Source of the DNA: Albugo candida
Lineage: Eukaryota; Oomycota; Peronosporomycetes; Albuginales; Albuginaceae
Assembly: GCA_905220665.1 (NCBI GenBank)
Contig: CAJNAR010000161.1
Coordinates: forward strand, 248,001 to 312,000
DNA: 64,000 nucleotides
Direction of reading: 5' to 3'
Shown here: piece by piece, positions 48,859 to 60,710 of the stretch
Position numbering within the stretch: the first letter of the stretch is position 1
How the letters are laid out: each line of letters starts with the position of its first letter
Translations under genes and position numbers: made by a program
Notes under the pieces: generated by a model
Seen by the model: only the letters and a program-made list of their open reading frames with translations
The model's database searches: none
What the model was told of the DNA's origin: nothing

Positions 48859-50282
48859 AGACTATATTGTGAACACTAAGCTTATTTTAGATCTCCTAGG
48901 GATAGATTCTAGAAACCTAGGCATAAACGGTATCTATATTTGCCTTTGAAGCATCTTGCGATGCTTCATAAGCATCATTTCGACAGCAGGTCAATCCTTC
49001 CAACCCACCAAAGGCATTGTCAAGTGACTGCGGCCAGCGCTTTCAAGCAAGCTGGTTCTGAGGAAGAATCTTCACAATTGTATTCCTCAAAACCCTTCGC
49101 TGGATTCCAATTGGAATTTATCGCACGTCGTCAACAACAATGAGCACAAAGGTCACACCTTCATCAATCATTAATTTACGATGAATGCACCAAGCCCATT
49201 CGACCGTCTTGACACCAACGTTCCGACAGAAAAGGTAGACACTGCTATATGACCAATTCTGACGTCTTTTTATGTGTACACTTTTTTCATCAGCAGTTTT
49301 CGTCAAGTTGGAAAGTCCAAGAAGACAGCAACCACTATGTGAGTATTGCCTTGCGTCCTTTTGTAGCATGGAAGTGCCATAGGGCTTTGAATTAGTGCCA
49401 GCTTCTTTAGCGATCCCATGCTATCACCGATCTTGCCCTTCCGGGTTCATCTCATCACGGATGAGTCACACCTAGTCGTTTCCATTAAGCGGCGAATCGT
49501 TTCCCTACCTGGAAATACGCGAACAGGACGCCATAATACGTGGAGAGATATTCTGCGAGCACATTAGCTCATGTACTCCTTACAAGTCTCAAGAATCGTA
49601 CCGATTCTTCAGCGTTCGTGGCTCCAGGTAATAAGAGTTCGATACTCAAGCTCGCACTTCGACATGGTCGACCCGCTTCTTTTCTTGCCGACTCCTGTGA
49701 ACCGCGTCTACTGATTGAGAAGCGAAGATCTATTAAGCTGAGGAATGATCGAAAATGCCAGATGTGGTGGACTCCATTGCTATTGAAAAAGTTGAAGTGT
49801 CATACTTAGAGACCGTTTTTACGTGTATGCCGAACCTCTTCCGAATGAGTTTTAGCCATCAACGATCACGTATGCACATGAGCGCTCAGAAACCATCCAT
49901 TTGTCGCATCAATTATCGTTCTATGACGAGCTCGAACAATTCCAATTCCATACCAACCAGATTGATGAGTACGACACACCATGTCATGGCAGTATGTCGA
50001 ATCATTGGCCACCACGTGTTCGAACACCTTCCAAGTCTCCACCCGCTTCACTCCTCAAGCAGTCGTAAATCGACTCGACGTTTTGTGGTTCACATCATTG
50101 ACATTGATTATGGTGTGGCCACACTACATGTTGAGCGCTTAGGTTGCCAGATGGCACAATCTCCTTGCTCGCGACAGAACGAGCTTTCTAGGGTTCGCTG
50201 CGTCCCGCTTTGGGAAACGAAGGCGATTTTCTCATACAAATAGCTATCAGCTCATCGTTCAGCTGAATAGAAGAGCAATGTT
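48859..50282 (-). pseudogene. Decayed gene relic, unit a copy 3
   Basis: Most eroded of the three unit-a copies. The minus-strand block near 49866-50051 reads ETWKVFEHVVA and, after a break, TNGWFLSAH, both matched near 21530-21700. Blocks matching 20900-21350 are present at 49345-49800 with many stops. About 300 bp follow before the pepsin-like gene, shared with 21870-22227. The ancestral function is unknown. Confidence 0.4.
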
Positions 50283-50582
50283 ACTTCCTTGAACTCGAGG
50301 TAATAGAACACTCGAGAAGGAATTAAATGTCGCATTACTCAGCTCTCTAGATCGTGACGCAAGCGCGCATCGTATCCCATAATCATTTACTGAATAGTTC
50401 CTTCTAATTTATCGTAATCAAACGCCCTAAACCCTATTTTTTCTTACACAGCCCTCGTTCAAACGAGAAATCGAATGCTTGTGTAGCATCTTCGCTACAT
50501 GCATGAACTTGATTCAAACAGCAGTTAGGTTTCACAATTTGTAGAAGTCAGCTGCCAAAGTACTGATGTTCAACTTTGTTGC

Positions 50583-51659
50583 ATGGACCTGAAAGTGATC
50601 ACTTTTAAATTTACAGGAAACATGAAGCTTCTCGCCTTTGAACTCTGCACTCTCCATCTTTTTTCAAAATCGCAGCAATCGTACACGACGGACATCTTTG
50701 AAACGGAAATTATATTTGATGAAAAAAATTTCAGTAATAGTCGTATAGCACTCAATGCACGCTGTACTGGGCAAAGAAAGTGGATGATCACCTATTTTGT
50801 GATTCAGGATGGACAAACTTACCAACAGGAGCTACTGGTAAATCACCATTTAAAGTGCACAAATGAGCTTTTGACCGAATCTGATGACGCGCCTCCAACA
50901 AAGCAATCGCATTGTGGGTTGGACTTCTTACGAAATCGTGCAAGGAATGAAGACCCCCAGCCAATACTGCTCACAAACAACGTGCTGGTCGAAATACTCA
51001 AACAGGAAAAAGTTAAAGATACACATGTCGGGGCGGATTTATTTCTCACTTACAGTTGGACAGAACCGGTTGCTCCACGAGTATACATACAAGTTGTCAG
51101 CGGTACAACGAACAACGAGTATAAAAAAAAAATGCCTTCTTACTACTACGTTAAAGATATGCTAGGTCCTTTCATAGGTAAGATCCATTTTGGTTCAATC
51201 CTTGAACCGAGCGATTTCAATACAGGCGAGAGGGAAAATCTGTATTTCGACTTGGGAAGACTGGTGACGAAAATTCCGAAAGATGTGTATCGGAGTTTCA
51301 GAAATAGACTAGAAAAGATCGTAAACATTGTAACTGACCAGCAGCCCGGGATGGAGCCCTTGACCTTCGATTGTCCGAATCGGTATATGTTCGACCAAAT
51401 GCCATCCATTGTCATGAAGTTCACTCAAAAGAAAGAAGAAATGTCGTACACCTTGACACACCAGGAATATATCGTGGAGCTCCCCAGCATTGTGACCAGG
51501 GTTGAATCAGGTCCAGCTCGGTGCTACTTTGCACTTGACCCGCACGAAAAGATGCATGATTGGATTTTTGGAGCTACGTTTGCCAAAAAATTTCAAATGA
51601 AAATGGCCTTATTAAGTCCACTAAGGGTCCAGATAGGCTTCATGCCTTTTCAAGTCTAG
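50583..51659 (+). CDS. Divergent pepsin-like (A1) protein lacking catalytic motifs, copy 2
   Basis: Intact 358-codon frame, paralogous to 22228-23316 along its full length. The pepsin C-lobe order is clearer here: LYFDLGRLVTKIPKDVY (about 219-235) in place of the D-T/S-G active-site region, then LTFDCP, QMPSIVMKF, SYTLTHQEYI, MHDWIFGATFAKKF for the W-I-L-G-D block, and a final VQIGFMP resembling the N-R-I-G-F-A end of pepsins. The catalytic triplet is DLG and the N-lobe DTG is missing. In the N-terminal half WMITYFVIQDGQTYQQELL resembles the pepsin Y-x-D-G-S-x-x-x-G flap-side strand. MKLLAFELCTLHLFS from codon 14 may be a weak signal peptide. The two copies have diverged much more than TPP2, yet both remain open. 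Confidence 0.62.
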   Translation: MDLKVITFKFTGNMKLLAFELCTLHLFSKSQQSYTTDIFETEIIFDEKNFSNSRIALNARCTGQRKWMITYFVIQDGQTYQQELLVNHHLKCTNELLTESDDAPPTKQSHCGLDFLRNRARNEDPQPILLTNNVLVEILKQEKVKDTHVGADLFLTYSWTEPVAPRVYIQVVSGTTNNEYKKKMPSYYYVKDMLGPFIGKIHFGSILEPSDFNTGERENLYFDLGRLVTKIPKDVYRSFRNRLEKIVNIVTDQQPGMEPLTFDCPNRYMFDQMPSIVMKFTQKKEEMSYTLTHQEYIVELPSIVTRVESGPARCYFALDPHEKMHDWIFGATFAKKFQMKMALLSPLRVQIGFMPFQV

Positions 51660-53830
51660 GATGGGTCCGGACGGGTTTCATGCTTTGAGCCCATAAAATT
51701 TCAGCAATTGTCTGTTTTACCATATATAGTGTTTGCATCTCTGGCATGGCGGCACACTCAATCTCTCTTCAAGTCACCCGTACTCTTCCCTACCCTTCAT
51801 TGCCAGTGAATCATATGTCCTAATACGTTTCTTCCAGTCCTGCCACTCGTATCTACGTGATCTGCACAGCATTTGGACGTAGTTACGCGTTTCGTTCGCA
51901 AGATCGCATTCCACGATTTACAGTTCTGCTTCAGCCTATTTCTCTTTGACTGTCATTTCTTCGATAAGGCGATATGACGTGTTCACGTTTGCTCTCCTGA
52001 AGTAATCATCAACTTAGTAGCTCATAGGTCAACTAGTGTTCCTACCCCGTTCCATTGCGCTTTATAGTTGGCGTGCCAGTGAATTGGAGAGGTCCTACAC
52101 GAGAAACAGTGCTAGCGTCGTTACAAATAGTGGCATAGAGGCCAAGTTTGCATCTCTCTTGCCTCTGATCTCAACCTTTGAAAGACGACTTGAATTTTGC
52201 TGCCCGAGACGGCTTGGTCATATTCGCGGATGCTTTTTCATTATAATATCACATAATGTATAACATGCTAGAGGGTATAAGCTTCTGCAGAGCGTCGAAA
52301 GGTGTCTTGTTCCGCGAGAAAACTAAAGCTTTTTCCGTCTCGGCATGGGCATGCTTGACGAGGAATGAGTACAACTGCAGCAATTGTAAGCTGAACGCCT
52401 GAAATTATTAGTATGTTTGACTACAACGAAACAATACACACTATACATGCTTGCCATACCATCGAGAATGGACGAAAGTCGCAAAATATATCCAAGCTTT
52501 TCAGACATATACATAGCAAACATTGAAGAAATACCCATTACCTACGAAAGTCAGTTCTGTCGAAAATCAAAGCTGATCACTAATCAAGTATCAGAAAAGA
52601 TGCTTAACGAATGATAGTATCGAAGGCCAAACCAGTATCAGATCCGTGCGTACGAGGTCGATTTGTTACCAAGAAGCAGGAATAGGATACATGGATGAAG
52701 ATTCGATCCTATCAGTTTTGGTTGCATCTCAACTGGAACAAGACCCGATACTGTGGGTATCACACCAAGTGTCAAGTTGACACTTGGTGTGACCTGTCGA
52801 TGAGCATCGAATATTAGATATACGCCATATTAGAGATATATATATTTGGTGACTCAATAAGTACCTTGCGCCGCACCAATACAGTGTCTTTCGCGCGTTG
52901 CATCCTGAGTCACCTCACTCACATAAAATCGGTATGTTGGCTCTACTGGAATAGAGAATCTCGCCATTATATCCTCAAAACAAAGCGCTGCAGAGCAGGA
53001 AGGATTAAGTTCTATCTCGTCGGAGTTTTCTCCCCAGAAGGCTTGGCTAGCGTCGAAGCATACAAATGAGCGACTTTCGAACCCCTGAACAGGAGAAGGT
53101 CGTGGCGTCATTGGACGCGAGTCAAGCGCAATCCGGCGTCGCAAGAATTCTTTCTTCCAACCGAAACAAGCATTTGCGTTAGTTGAGTCACAAATGCTTT
53201 GGTGAGTAGCAGTTCCACTGACGCACGAGAACAAGGTTCGAAGCGCAGCGTATGCGTATATACATTTGCAGCACTTGAAGCACGTCGGTGGAAGGATCGG
53301 AGGCACTCGGTCCAACTCGACAAAGGTGTGGCGATCACAAGACAAGTTTTTTGGTTCGACCTCCTTGCACACGAGCATCCTCCTAAGCAGCAGTTGTACA
53401 GAGTTCGGTTCATGCAGAAAATGAATGCATTGGCAGCAATGAAGCGATCAAAGCAACAGGTTTAATACCATGGGAACACTTACAATCACTATGTGTTTAT
53501 GGTGTGATGCCTACATGGATTGTTTGACGACTGAGGATTCCACCCTCATAGAAAAATGTAGCTTGATGTGGGCCCTCAGCGAGAAGGTCGTAATGCAGCG
53601 CGCCAGCAAGACTGGAATTGAGGGCTTGCTCAATGACCAACACCACCCAATCACTCAATCGAGAAGTCTACAAGCATTGGCTGATGTACGTCTTTTCAAG
53701 GTAAAGGCGAAGTGGCCGGTCGCATGATTGCTCGATCTCTGCCTGACGAGCCAGCGCAGAACTCGCATTTGGGGAGCGTGATTCAACCATCATTGCGGAA
53801 TCAAACTGAATTTTAACTTTTGTATATGTG
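51660..53830. repeat. Decayed repeat unit b, copy 3
   Basis: Counterpart of 23317-25500 and 30951-33571. It contains the CX2C relic (52323-52538) and the MDRV-type relic, which keeps its longest minus-strand frame here (52854-53378, 174 codons: TFVELDRVPPIL, ALRTLFSCVS, then NANACFGWKKEF). No intact gene is supported, though the 174-codon frame is the best candidate if any copy is still expressed. Confidence 0.5.
52323..52538 (-). pseudogene. Decayed small secreted-protein relic with CX2C motif, copy 3
   Basis: A 71-codon frame whose middle (SSILDGMASMYSVYCFVV) may be the remains of a signal peptide, followed by AYNCCSCTHSSSSMP. The Gly position of CX2CX5G is Ser (AGC). The frame ends soon after, whereas copy 2 runs on for about 105 codons. 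Confidence 0.42.
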
Positions 53831-56800
53831 TGAACGAATATATACGATGAGGCTGCCATTATAGGTCCACATATCTGGAGAGTTCAGATCGCCTTTAGTA
53901 GATGTTCTCGAAAGTGGGGAGGATTCAATCTCAACGTTCCTGATTGCAATACATCGTTATGATAGATGGTGTGGTCTTGCGACGTCCGCTCTTATGATTT
54001 ATTGGAAGAGGTTGTTTTACCAAGCAGTAATATCATTGACGGTAAACTTGAAGATGCACGTGCAGAATTAAGTGATCGTTATTCATTAAGTCGATTGATT
54101 GTGATATTGAGGCAACAGTGATGAAGGTGGGTCACGTGGCCGTATCTTGCGCGTTAGATTTACAATATATACGCTACCATTCACAATATATACGCCGCAA
54201 TTTACAATATAAAAAAAGGAAAAAACGATAGGGTGGTCTTAACGTTGGACCTTCAATAAAATATGTAATCGTTTACACTGTTCAACTTATGAATCTACAG
54301 CGCTTGTCATTAAACAGTACCGGGGAATAGAGTTGTACTCCATTGCATGCTTATTGCTCCCCTTGTCGTCTTTCAATTTGTAGGAGAAACGAATACCAAG
54401 ATGCATAATATCTTGCTGGGGCATTTATAACTAAAGATCGCTGCAACCGTACTGATGATTCACACTCCTACTCCAAAGTTGAGAAAAGTGGCTCTACGTC
54501 GCAAGTTTGCATCGACTCCTGTGCGGAGAGAACGACGTCATGACGAGAGACCGAAAAATAGTAGCAATGGATACAAAGAATAGTGAGCACACAATTACTG
54601 AGATATAGAAACTAAGATGGACACGATCGAGAAATATAAAGAGGAGATAGGAAGGCATGCGAAAATGTGGAGCTGTAAGCATCAATTTACATCCATCATC
54701 GCTCAAATTGAGTCAAACAAATTTCTTTTGAGCGAGCATATGCTACGTCAACTTCTATCGCCTTGCGAGAATGCCAAAAAAACTCGGGCAAAACGAAGAA
54801 TCCAGCATGTTGTCTTTCGAGGGTGTGCAGCGCAACGAGAAGAGTGCCAAGGGCATCACTCGGAAGGTTCCATATCGGAGACTTTCGAAATTGACCATCA
54901 GATATTTGTAAGGACTGGTCACGTTATACCCGAAAAGAATTAACTGTTTTCAAGATCCGAATTCTGTGATGGAGTATATAAATTTTTGATCTTTATGCCG
55001 TTTTGGTGGCCATTTCGCTGTCACGGCATCTACATAACCAGTTTATGAGCAATAACTTACTACTACTTAATAAGATCTAGTAGCGCTGATAATTTCACAC
55101 ACCAAAAAATTACCAAAGCATTGGGCCACTTGCGAAAGCCACTGAAATACAATGATGTATTGAGACACAAAGATTCCCTTTCTTCGAATGCGGAGAAACG
55201 AGAGTTACTTGCCCGATCTTGCAAAAAACAAGAATTACGACTTTATAAAAGATTTTACCAGCCTGTTCCGCAATTTTGCGTCGTCATAAAGCTCATCCTC
55301 TAAGGTCAATTCGAAACATATGATAGCAGTTCGTTCCTTTCTTCGGACACGGAAGCTACCTCTTCGAACTTTGGAAGTCTCCCTCCGTGACGTATGTCGC
55401 TACAAATGCTTTTAGATGTGGATAGCTCATCGTATTTGTGTTTGTTCCGATCATTGAGAAGCTATGAACAAAGTTCTTACTGTTCGTCCAGGATTTCGGT
55501 TACGTGCAATTGCACAATGCATCTATTTGTAACTTTGCATTGTAAACTACCGGCTGCATCAACTGATGCCACCTTGCCCTCCATTTCTAGACGCTCTCTG
55601 TTCTATGCACTACGTATCTGATGGATGAATCGACCGCAGTTGCGCACAAAACTTGTTTTAGTGAGCTGCATTTATTTGTATCTAGTATTACCAAAGCAAG
55701 AAAGATCACATCCTCTCAAGTGATAGGTGTTAAAGAAGGTTGTGTTATTGTCAAGTTACGCTATCGCACGATGCATGTTGGTAACGGCACAGGATTACTG
55801 ACGCGCGGCTAGGCGATTTCTAATGCGCCACTATACGATTAGTACTGCGCGGTATGGAAAACTATCAAGGTATAGTCGGAGAAACCAAGAGGCTTAGAGT
55901 AGCAAGAGAGTCTGCGAACTAAGGACCTAAGTATACTTTAGTATTCGATTTGCCACCTGCTGGGCACTACGCATCTTCTAACAATAGACAGGGTGGTGTC
56001 ATATGTGAGAACACTGCATGGAAGTATATTTATAATATCACGCTCTATCGAGAGCCACGAGAAGCCGTTAAGGGCGACAAAGAGGACGGAAGTGAACCTG
56101 AATATGAGGAAAGAATCCTTCTTTATCAGTTGTAGTTGATAATATAATTCATATCGACTATTTTCTGGCTTGATTGTAAAATATTTTGCAGCTTCCAAAC
56201 TCAGATATGAACAAATCTTTCGAAGAAGATTCGACTCCGATCACAAGGGAAATCAACTGTTGCTGTAATGTGTATTACCGCGACGAGGACATTGCAATAA
56301 TTCTAGTATCTCATTCGCTTTTTTTGGAACTACATGTGCATCAATTGCATCTACGATTAAGGGAGTGTACCAATAAAAACAAAAGGGCGGGTCAAATGTA
56401 TGATTCCGTGTGCCGAATAGTCGCGAGCAAGCTAGTTAGAGATTTTGCAATGGATGGCCAATAATGGGTTCAGTAAAACCCTATTGTCTCGTTTCTGAGA
56501 TTCTAGCAGCATCAAGAAGGTCGAGTATCCGGATCAATGGCAAAACATTGCAGTTACACTTTTGTCAAACATATTCGCATTTTCAGCTTTCGGGATGTCA
56601 AAATGATTTATAATGCAAGCCGAGTTCAGTCATCGATATAGTATTTGATTATATACTGAACAGAGCTAAACACAGCCTTACTTTTATCCCGTCGTATTTC
56701 CAATTATAATATCTCGGGTCCGTAATGTTGTCAACTCGAACAACGCTCCAGGACGTCAATGGAATGTATTCCCGGTGTAAAGACAATGCAATTGGTGCGC

Positions 56801-58440
56801 TCTGTTTGAAAAGATACCCACATGATCTTCGATTTTTAACTACTGAAGTCACAAAGAATTCTGATTTTGAGTTGGTTGCATCCGATGCTTCATAATTTCT
56901 TCCTATGCAACGTTTAGTCGCTTCGAGAAACTTGTCACACTGATATCAACCTCTTTCTGTATCACGCCAATCCTCGTCGTGGCGTCTTATGGCACACATA
57001 AATACCTAGCTTAATGTTTGAGATAGTTATTTTTTCTTGAAAACAAGAAGGAATGAAATTATGTTCAAAGGAAAGTGAGAAGTTTACATTCAAAGTTAAA
57101 TTAAGGAGATAACATACCAACTGCAATTTTTCACATTACAACTCAGTAGTCCAATTGAGGCTTTCTTATTACTAAAAGTAACAGATTACTGCAATGCCTA
57201 TGCTCCGTGCATGCAAAACATCCATAGAAAAGACCCAGATGAGTTGATAATATGTGGGCCGTTGACAGCACTTGCCTCATCCCAACCAATACAGTACGAG
57301 ACTGTGAGTAGCTTATGATAGATGTTATTAGTCATTAATGTATTGTCGCTCATATACGCGTCCCTACACGGGTATCCTCCAACCAGTGATTACCATAGCC
57401 AACGAACAAGGACTACAATCGGGGTTGCACTTTCTCTTCTACAAGCCATAAACCGTACCCGCAGCAATGATCGTTCAGTAAGAAAGAATTCAATCAGAAC
57501 ATATTTGCTTTGTGAGTCAATCAACCACTTTTTCCACCTTGTATGTTTTTCTTGATCACACATATCATCGTCGTAAGAATCACCATTTCCTGGATAATCA
57601 TCGTCTGAGTGAGTTTCTGCTATGGTATCGATGAGCGTCAGAATCTTCAGCATTCTATTCCTTTTATCCGAGATTACCTGTAAACCGTTTGGTATCAAGA
57701 ACGTATCATGACGAAGTAAGAAAACATTCAGATTCGAGTCGCTAAACTAAAAAACATTGAACTAATTCTATCCATCCTTCCCATCTATTAGAATGTTCAA
57801 CGTCTAGAAGGCATGCAAAAAATACTAGCGCATGCGAAACTACCAGTAGCGTTGAGACTGATCTATGCTAGAAATGAGCTATGTCACTTTGGCGCGTCAT
57901 ATATCAGATGTCCTTATTGATTGTTGCTCAATGTTTGATTTTTCTTTTGTGCTAGGTTGAAGGAAGTTGTCATTTGTAATATAGATTGAGATAAGTCAAG
58001 GAACCTTCCCTTGTCTAAGAAAGTCATTATTGTCGATTGATGCAAGCTATATCTGGGACAAAATGTAGCTCGCTGATGAAGATTGCCAGAAACACACCAT
58101 TCAGGCCTCTTACATGCGGTCTTGGATTTTGGTTGGCACTACTGCGTATGTATTCTACTGGAATAGTTTGACATCCTAGTGGATGTACGTATTATCAATC
58201 TTTCATAGTAAACCATACCATGGAAGATTGCCCATTTGAATCAAGAACGATGTCAGTAACAGCACGCGATAGCTTTCTGCAAGAGCTTCACTATTAATTC
58301 GCCTTGTAAAGCGTCAATGGCGCCTATACTTGCCTGTTATTTGAGCGGTGATGCTCGTAATAGCACATACGCATTGTATTCAGCATCCAATGCTTATTTC
58401 ACGTTACAACGGCTAAAAAAGCTCATCGGGATTAGGCATT
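53831..58440. repeat. Decayed repeat unit c, copy 2
   Basis: Pairs with 25500-29780. Relics on the plus strand at 55950-56135 (GGVICENTAWKYIYN) and 56186-56464 (a 92-codon frame ending MYDSVCRIVASKLVRDFAM) are more intact than on the left. A minus-strand frame at 57390-57698 is related at DNA level to the 200-bp repeat near 60000. No complete gene is recognised. Confidence 0.45.
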
Positions 58441-59060
58441 TTTGATTTCTTCTCCATGGTACTCTTCGTTCGGTATGCCAGTGAAGCTGCTAAGCTCATA
58501 CGTAAACAGTGCTAGCGATTCAACACTAAGAAGCGATGTAGAAGCCAAGATCGCATCCTCTCCCTCCTCAGATATCGAACTCGGAATACGCTTTGACTTT
58601 GCTCCCTGGATCGGCTTTATCGATTTCTCGGATGCTTTCCTTTATGATAATTAAATAAAATGTACAATATATTAGCGGATAGAAGCTTGTGCAGAACAGG
58701 GAAAACATCTCCTCTTTTGTATTTTTAACGACTATTAATCCTTTTTTACTATCAGCATTTTTCATGCGTGAAGAAAAAGCAACACAGCCGGAGCAAATGT
58801 GAGCTTTTCTGACCACAAGGAATCGCCATTTTATACACACTGACCGCTGACGACATGCTTGTCGAAGCATCAAGTGGGAACGTAATTGCACAAATGGATT
58901 CTAAGCTTTTCAGAAGACTATATGTAAAAAATCCAGCAAATGCTCGCTTTTTTCTCGAAGTCATTTTTGCCAAAATCCAAATCTCGATCAGCAATTAAGT
59001 ATCAGAAAAGAAAGCCCGACGGCTGATATAATGAAATGCCAACCAGCGTCAAACCTGCTT
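58441..59060 (-). pseudogene. Unit b fragment with CX2C relic, copy 4
   Basis: The plus-strand similarity to 31200-31450 and 52030-52260 identifies this as a unit b fragment. On the minus strand, a signal-peptide-like stretch (SLLKSLESICAITFPLDAST, about 58850-58910) lies in one frame, and in another KAHICSGCVAFSSRMKN (about 58760-58810), then about 65 open codons to 58568. The Gly position of CX2CX5G is Arg (CGC), as in copy 2. Confidence 0.42.
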
Positions 59061-59974
59061 GAGCAAGGTCAGTTTATTACCAAAAATGGAGTAGAAGTAA
59101 TGACTATCCCAAGAAGTCGAGAAATTGTATCTTTTATGTCGTAGCATGCTTCGAGCACGTTTCTCTTTTATTTTGGGCTTGACATTGTAGTTTTGGAAAA
59201 ATATAAGCAATTACTTACAGACCAAAGGATGCGCGAGTATTGTTTCCATCAAATGACTTTTTTGAACAGCCTCTGTCTTGTATCTGAAAGACGCGAGGCG
59301 GCAGCCGAGATCCCCCTTTCTTTAAAAGCAATACATCGGGCTAATGGTGAGGTGTAGTATTTTCTTGAGCGTACAAGTACCTTTTTTATGTATCAGAAAA
59401 ATGATGAGCCAAAAATGTACCAGCAGCGAGACACAGGCAGTAAACTTTGGTATGTATCCCTCCCACTGCACCGGAATTTCATTGAACCGCATGAGCATTT
59501 TAGTGTGACCCAGTTGACTTACATTTCTCCTGTACACGACTTGCTTATATGGACTGAATTGTAACTGGACCAGAATTTTTGACGCAGCTTCGCTTCAAAC
59601 CTAAAAAAAGATAAAAGCAGCCTTTTTAAGTGAATTAAATTGATCTTGAATTTGGCATCCGCAAAGTTTGATTAGTGCAGGTGAATAACAATTTGGTATT
59701 GGGGGCGTTTACAGCCTCTTCTTCAGTTGTAGGTGTCTATATTACTAAAATTAGACTAACTGACTTCTCTAGTTGCCTAGGTATCTTGAGTCATAACTAT
59801 GCATAAAAAACGTTTCGTGGACATACCTGTCAGAGATGATATTGTCTGTTTTCGCTGATAGTCCTGTATTGCGCTAGCATCAAAACCACCACAGTACGAG
59901 ACTGTGTTCAGCGTGTTTATGATGGGAAGTTGTAAAAGTACCGTGTTTACGAAATGGTGTGTGCCACACTAGCC
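59061..59974. other. Region with one hydrophobic frame, otherwise empty
   Basis: A minus-strand frame at 59322-59537, extendable upstream to about 59590 without ATG, reads QLQFSPYKQVVYRRN, then MLMRFNEIPVQWEGYIPKF and a strong hydrophobic span FTACVSLLVHFWLIIFLIH. This looks protein-like and could be one exon of a membrane protein, but I cannot assign a family or complete the gene. The rest shows nothing. Confidence 0.3.
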
Positions 59975-60374
59975 TTAACATAGTCATCCAACTAGGACTA
60001 GGATCCGGTTTGCACTTGCATTTCCGCTTGCCTGTGTCGGACCCGCAGCAATGATCTTCGATTTTTGTGAAATCCAGCGATTTATCTTTGACTAGCGAGT
60101 TGATCCAGTACTTTATCAAGCCGAATGTGTTCGTCTTGGTCGTAATACTGCCTTCGGAAGCACCGGACGTGCGGTTAACATAGTCATCCAACTAGGACTA
60201 GGATCCGGTTTGCACTTGCATTTCCGCTTGCCTGTGTCGGACCCGCAGCAATGATCTTCGATTTTTGTGAAATCCAGCGATTTATCTTTGACTAGCGAGT
60301 TGATCCAGTACTTTATCAAGCCGAATGTGTTCGTCTTGGTCGTAATACTGCCTTCGGAAGCACCGGACGTGCGC
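59975..60374. repeat. 200-bp tandem duplication, two exact units
   Basis: Unit 1 is 59975-60174 and unit 2 is 60175-60374. I read them as identical, each running from TTAACATAGTC to GACGTGCG. Because 200 is not a multiple of three, any frame through the array shifts. One minus-strand frame reads DHCCGSDTGKRKCKCKPD in both units. Similar DNA in single copy is at about 57400-57560 and 29150-29340. Confidence 0.9.
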
Positions 60375-60710
60375 AATAAGCGTGGTGTAGATCACCGGAA
60401 ATGCTGGAAGTGTCGGAGTTGCTGATCGCTGATCAAACAAACGACAATTCATATCTGTCCAGACGATGTGTAGCGTCACGGCTTGCAACGCACGGATATA
60501 ATTTGCTGATGATTCTTCCATGCCAGCCAAAGTGTTGGTACAATTGCGCATGCATATGCGTCCAACTTGGTCTGCATGAGAAGAGCTAATCCAGAGTAGA
60601 AGAGGACCCCTCCAAAATTGTGCCGTGTGATCCCACTCGAAATAGAGATGTGGAACGGATTCCACTGCGCCACATGAAGGCTGCTTGCGCCATATAATGT
60701 CGGGCTGAAA
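60282..60710 (-). mobile_element. LINE ORF2 3' end (zf-RVT type C-terminus), fragment
   Basis: A minus-strand frame from about 60710 to a stop at 60282 reads SCGAVESVPHLYFEWDHTAQFW, followed later by IVWTDMNCRLFDQ and LIAHVRCFRRQY. The order C-x-x-H-x-x-F-x-x-C/W-x-x-x-x-x-x-W followed by I-W-x-x-x-x-x-x-F matches the zinc-binding C-terminus found after reverse transcriptase in many non-LTR elements. The second cysteine is replaced by Trp. No reverse transcriptase part is present upstream, so it is a 3'-end fragment, the usual form for 5'-truncated LINE copies. Its last codons run into the 200-bp repeat. Confidence 0.55.

Noticed and set aside
59975..60374. CRISPR-like or satellite array
   Set aside because: Only two 200-bp units with no spacers, in a eukaryotic context; a simple tandem duplication.
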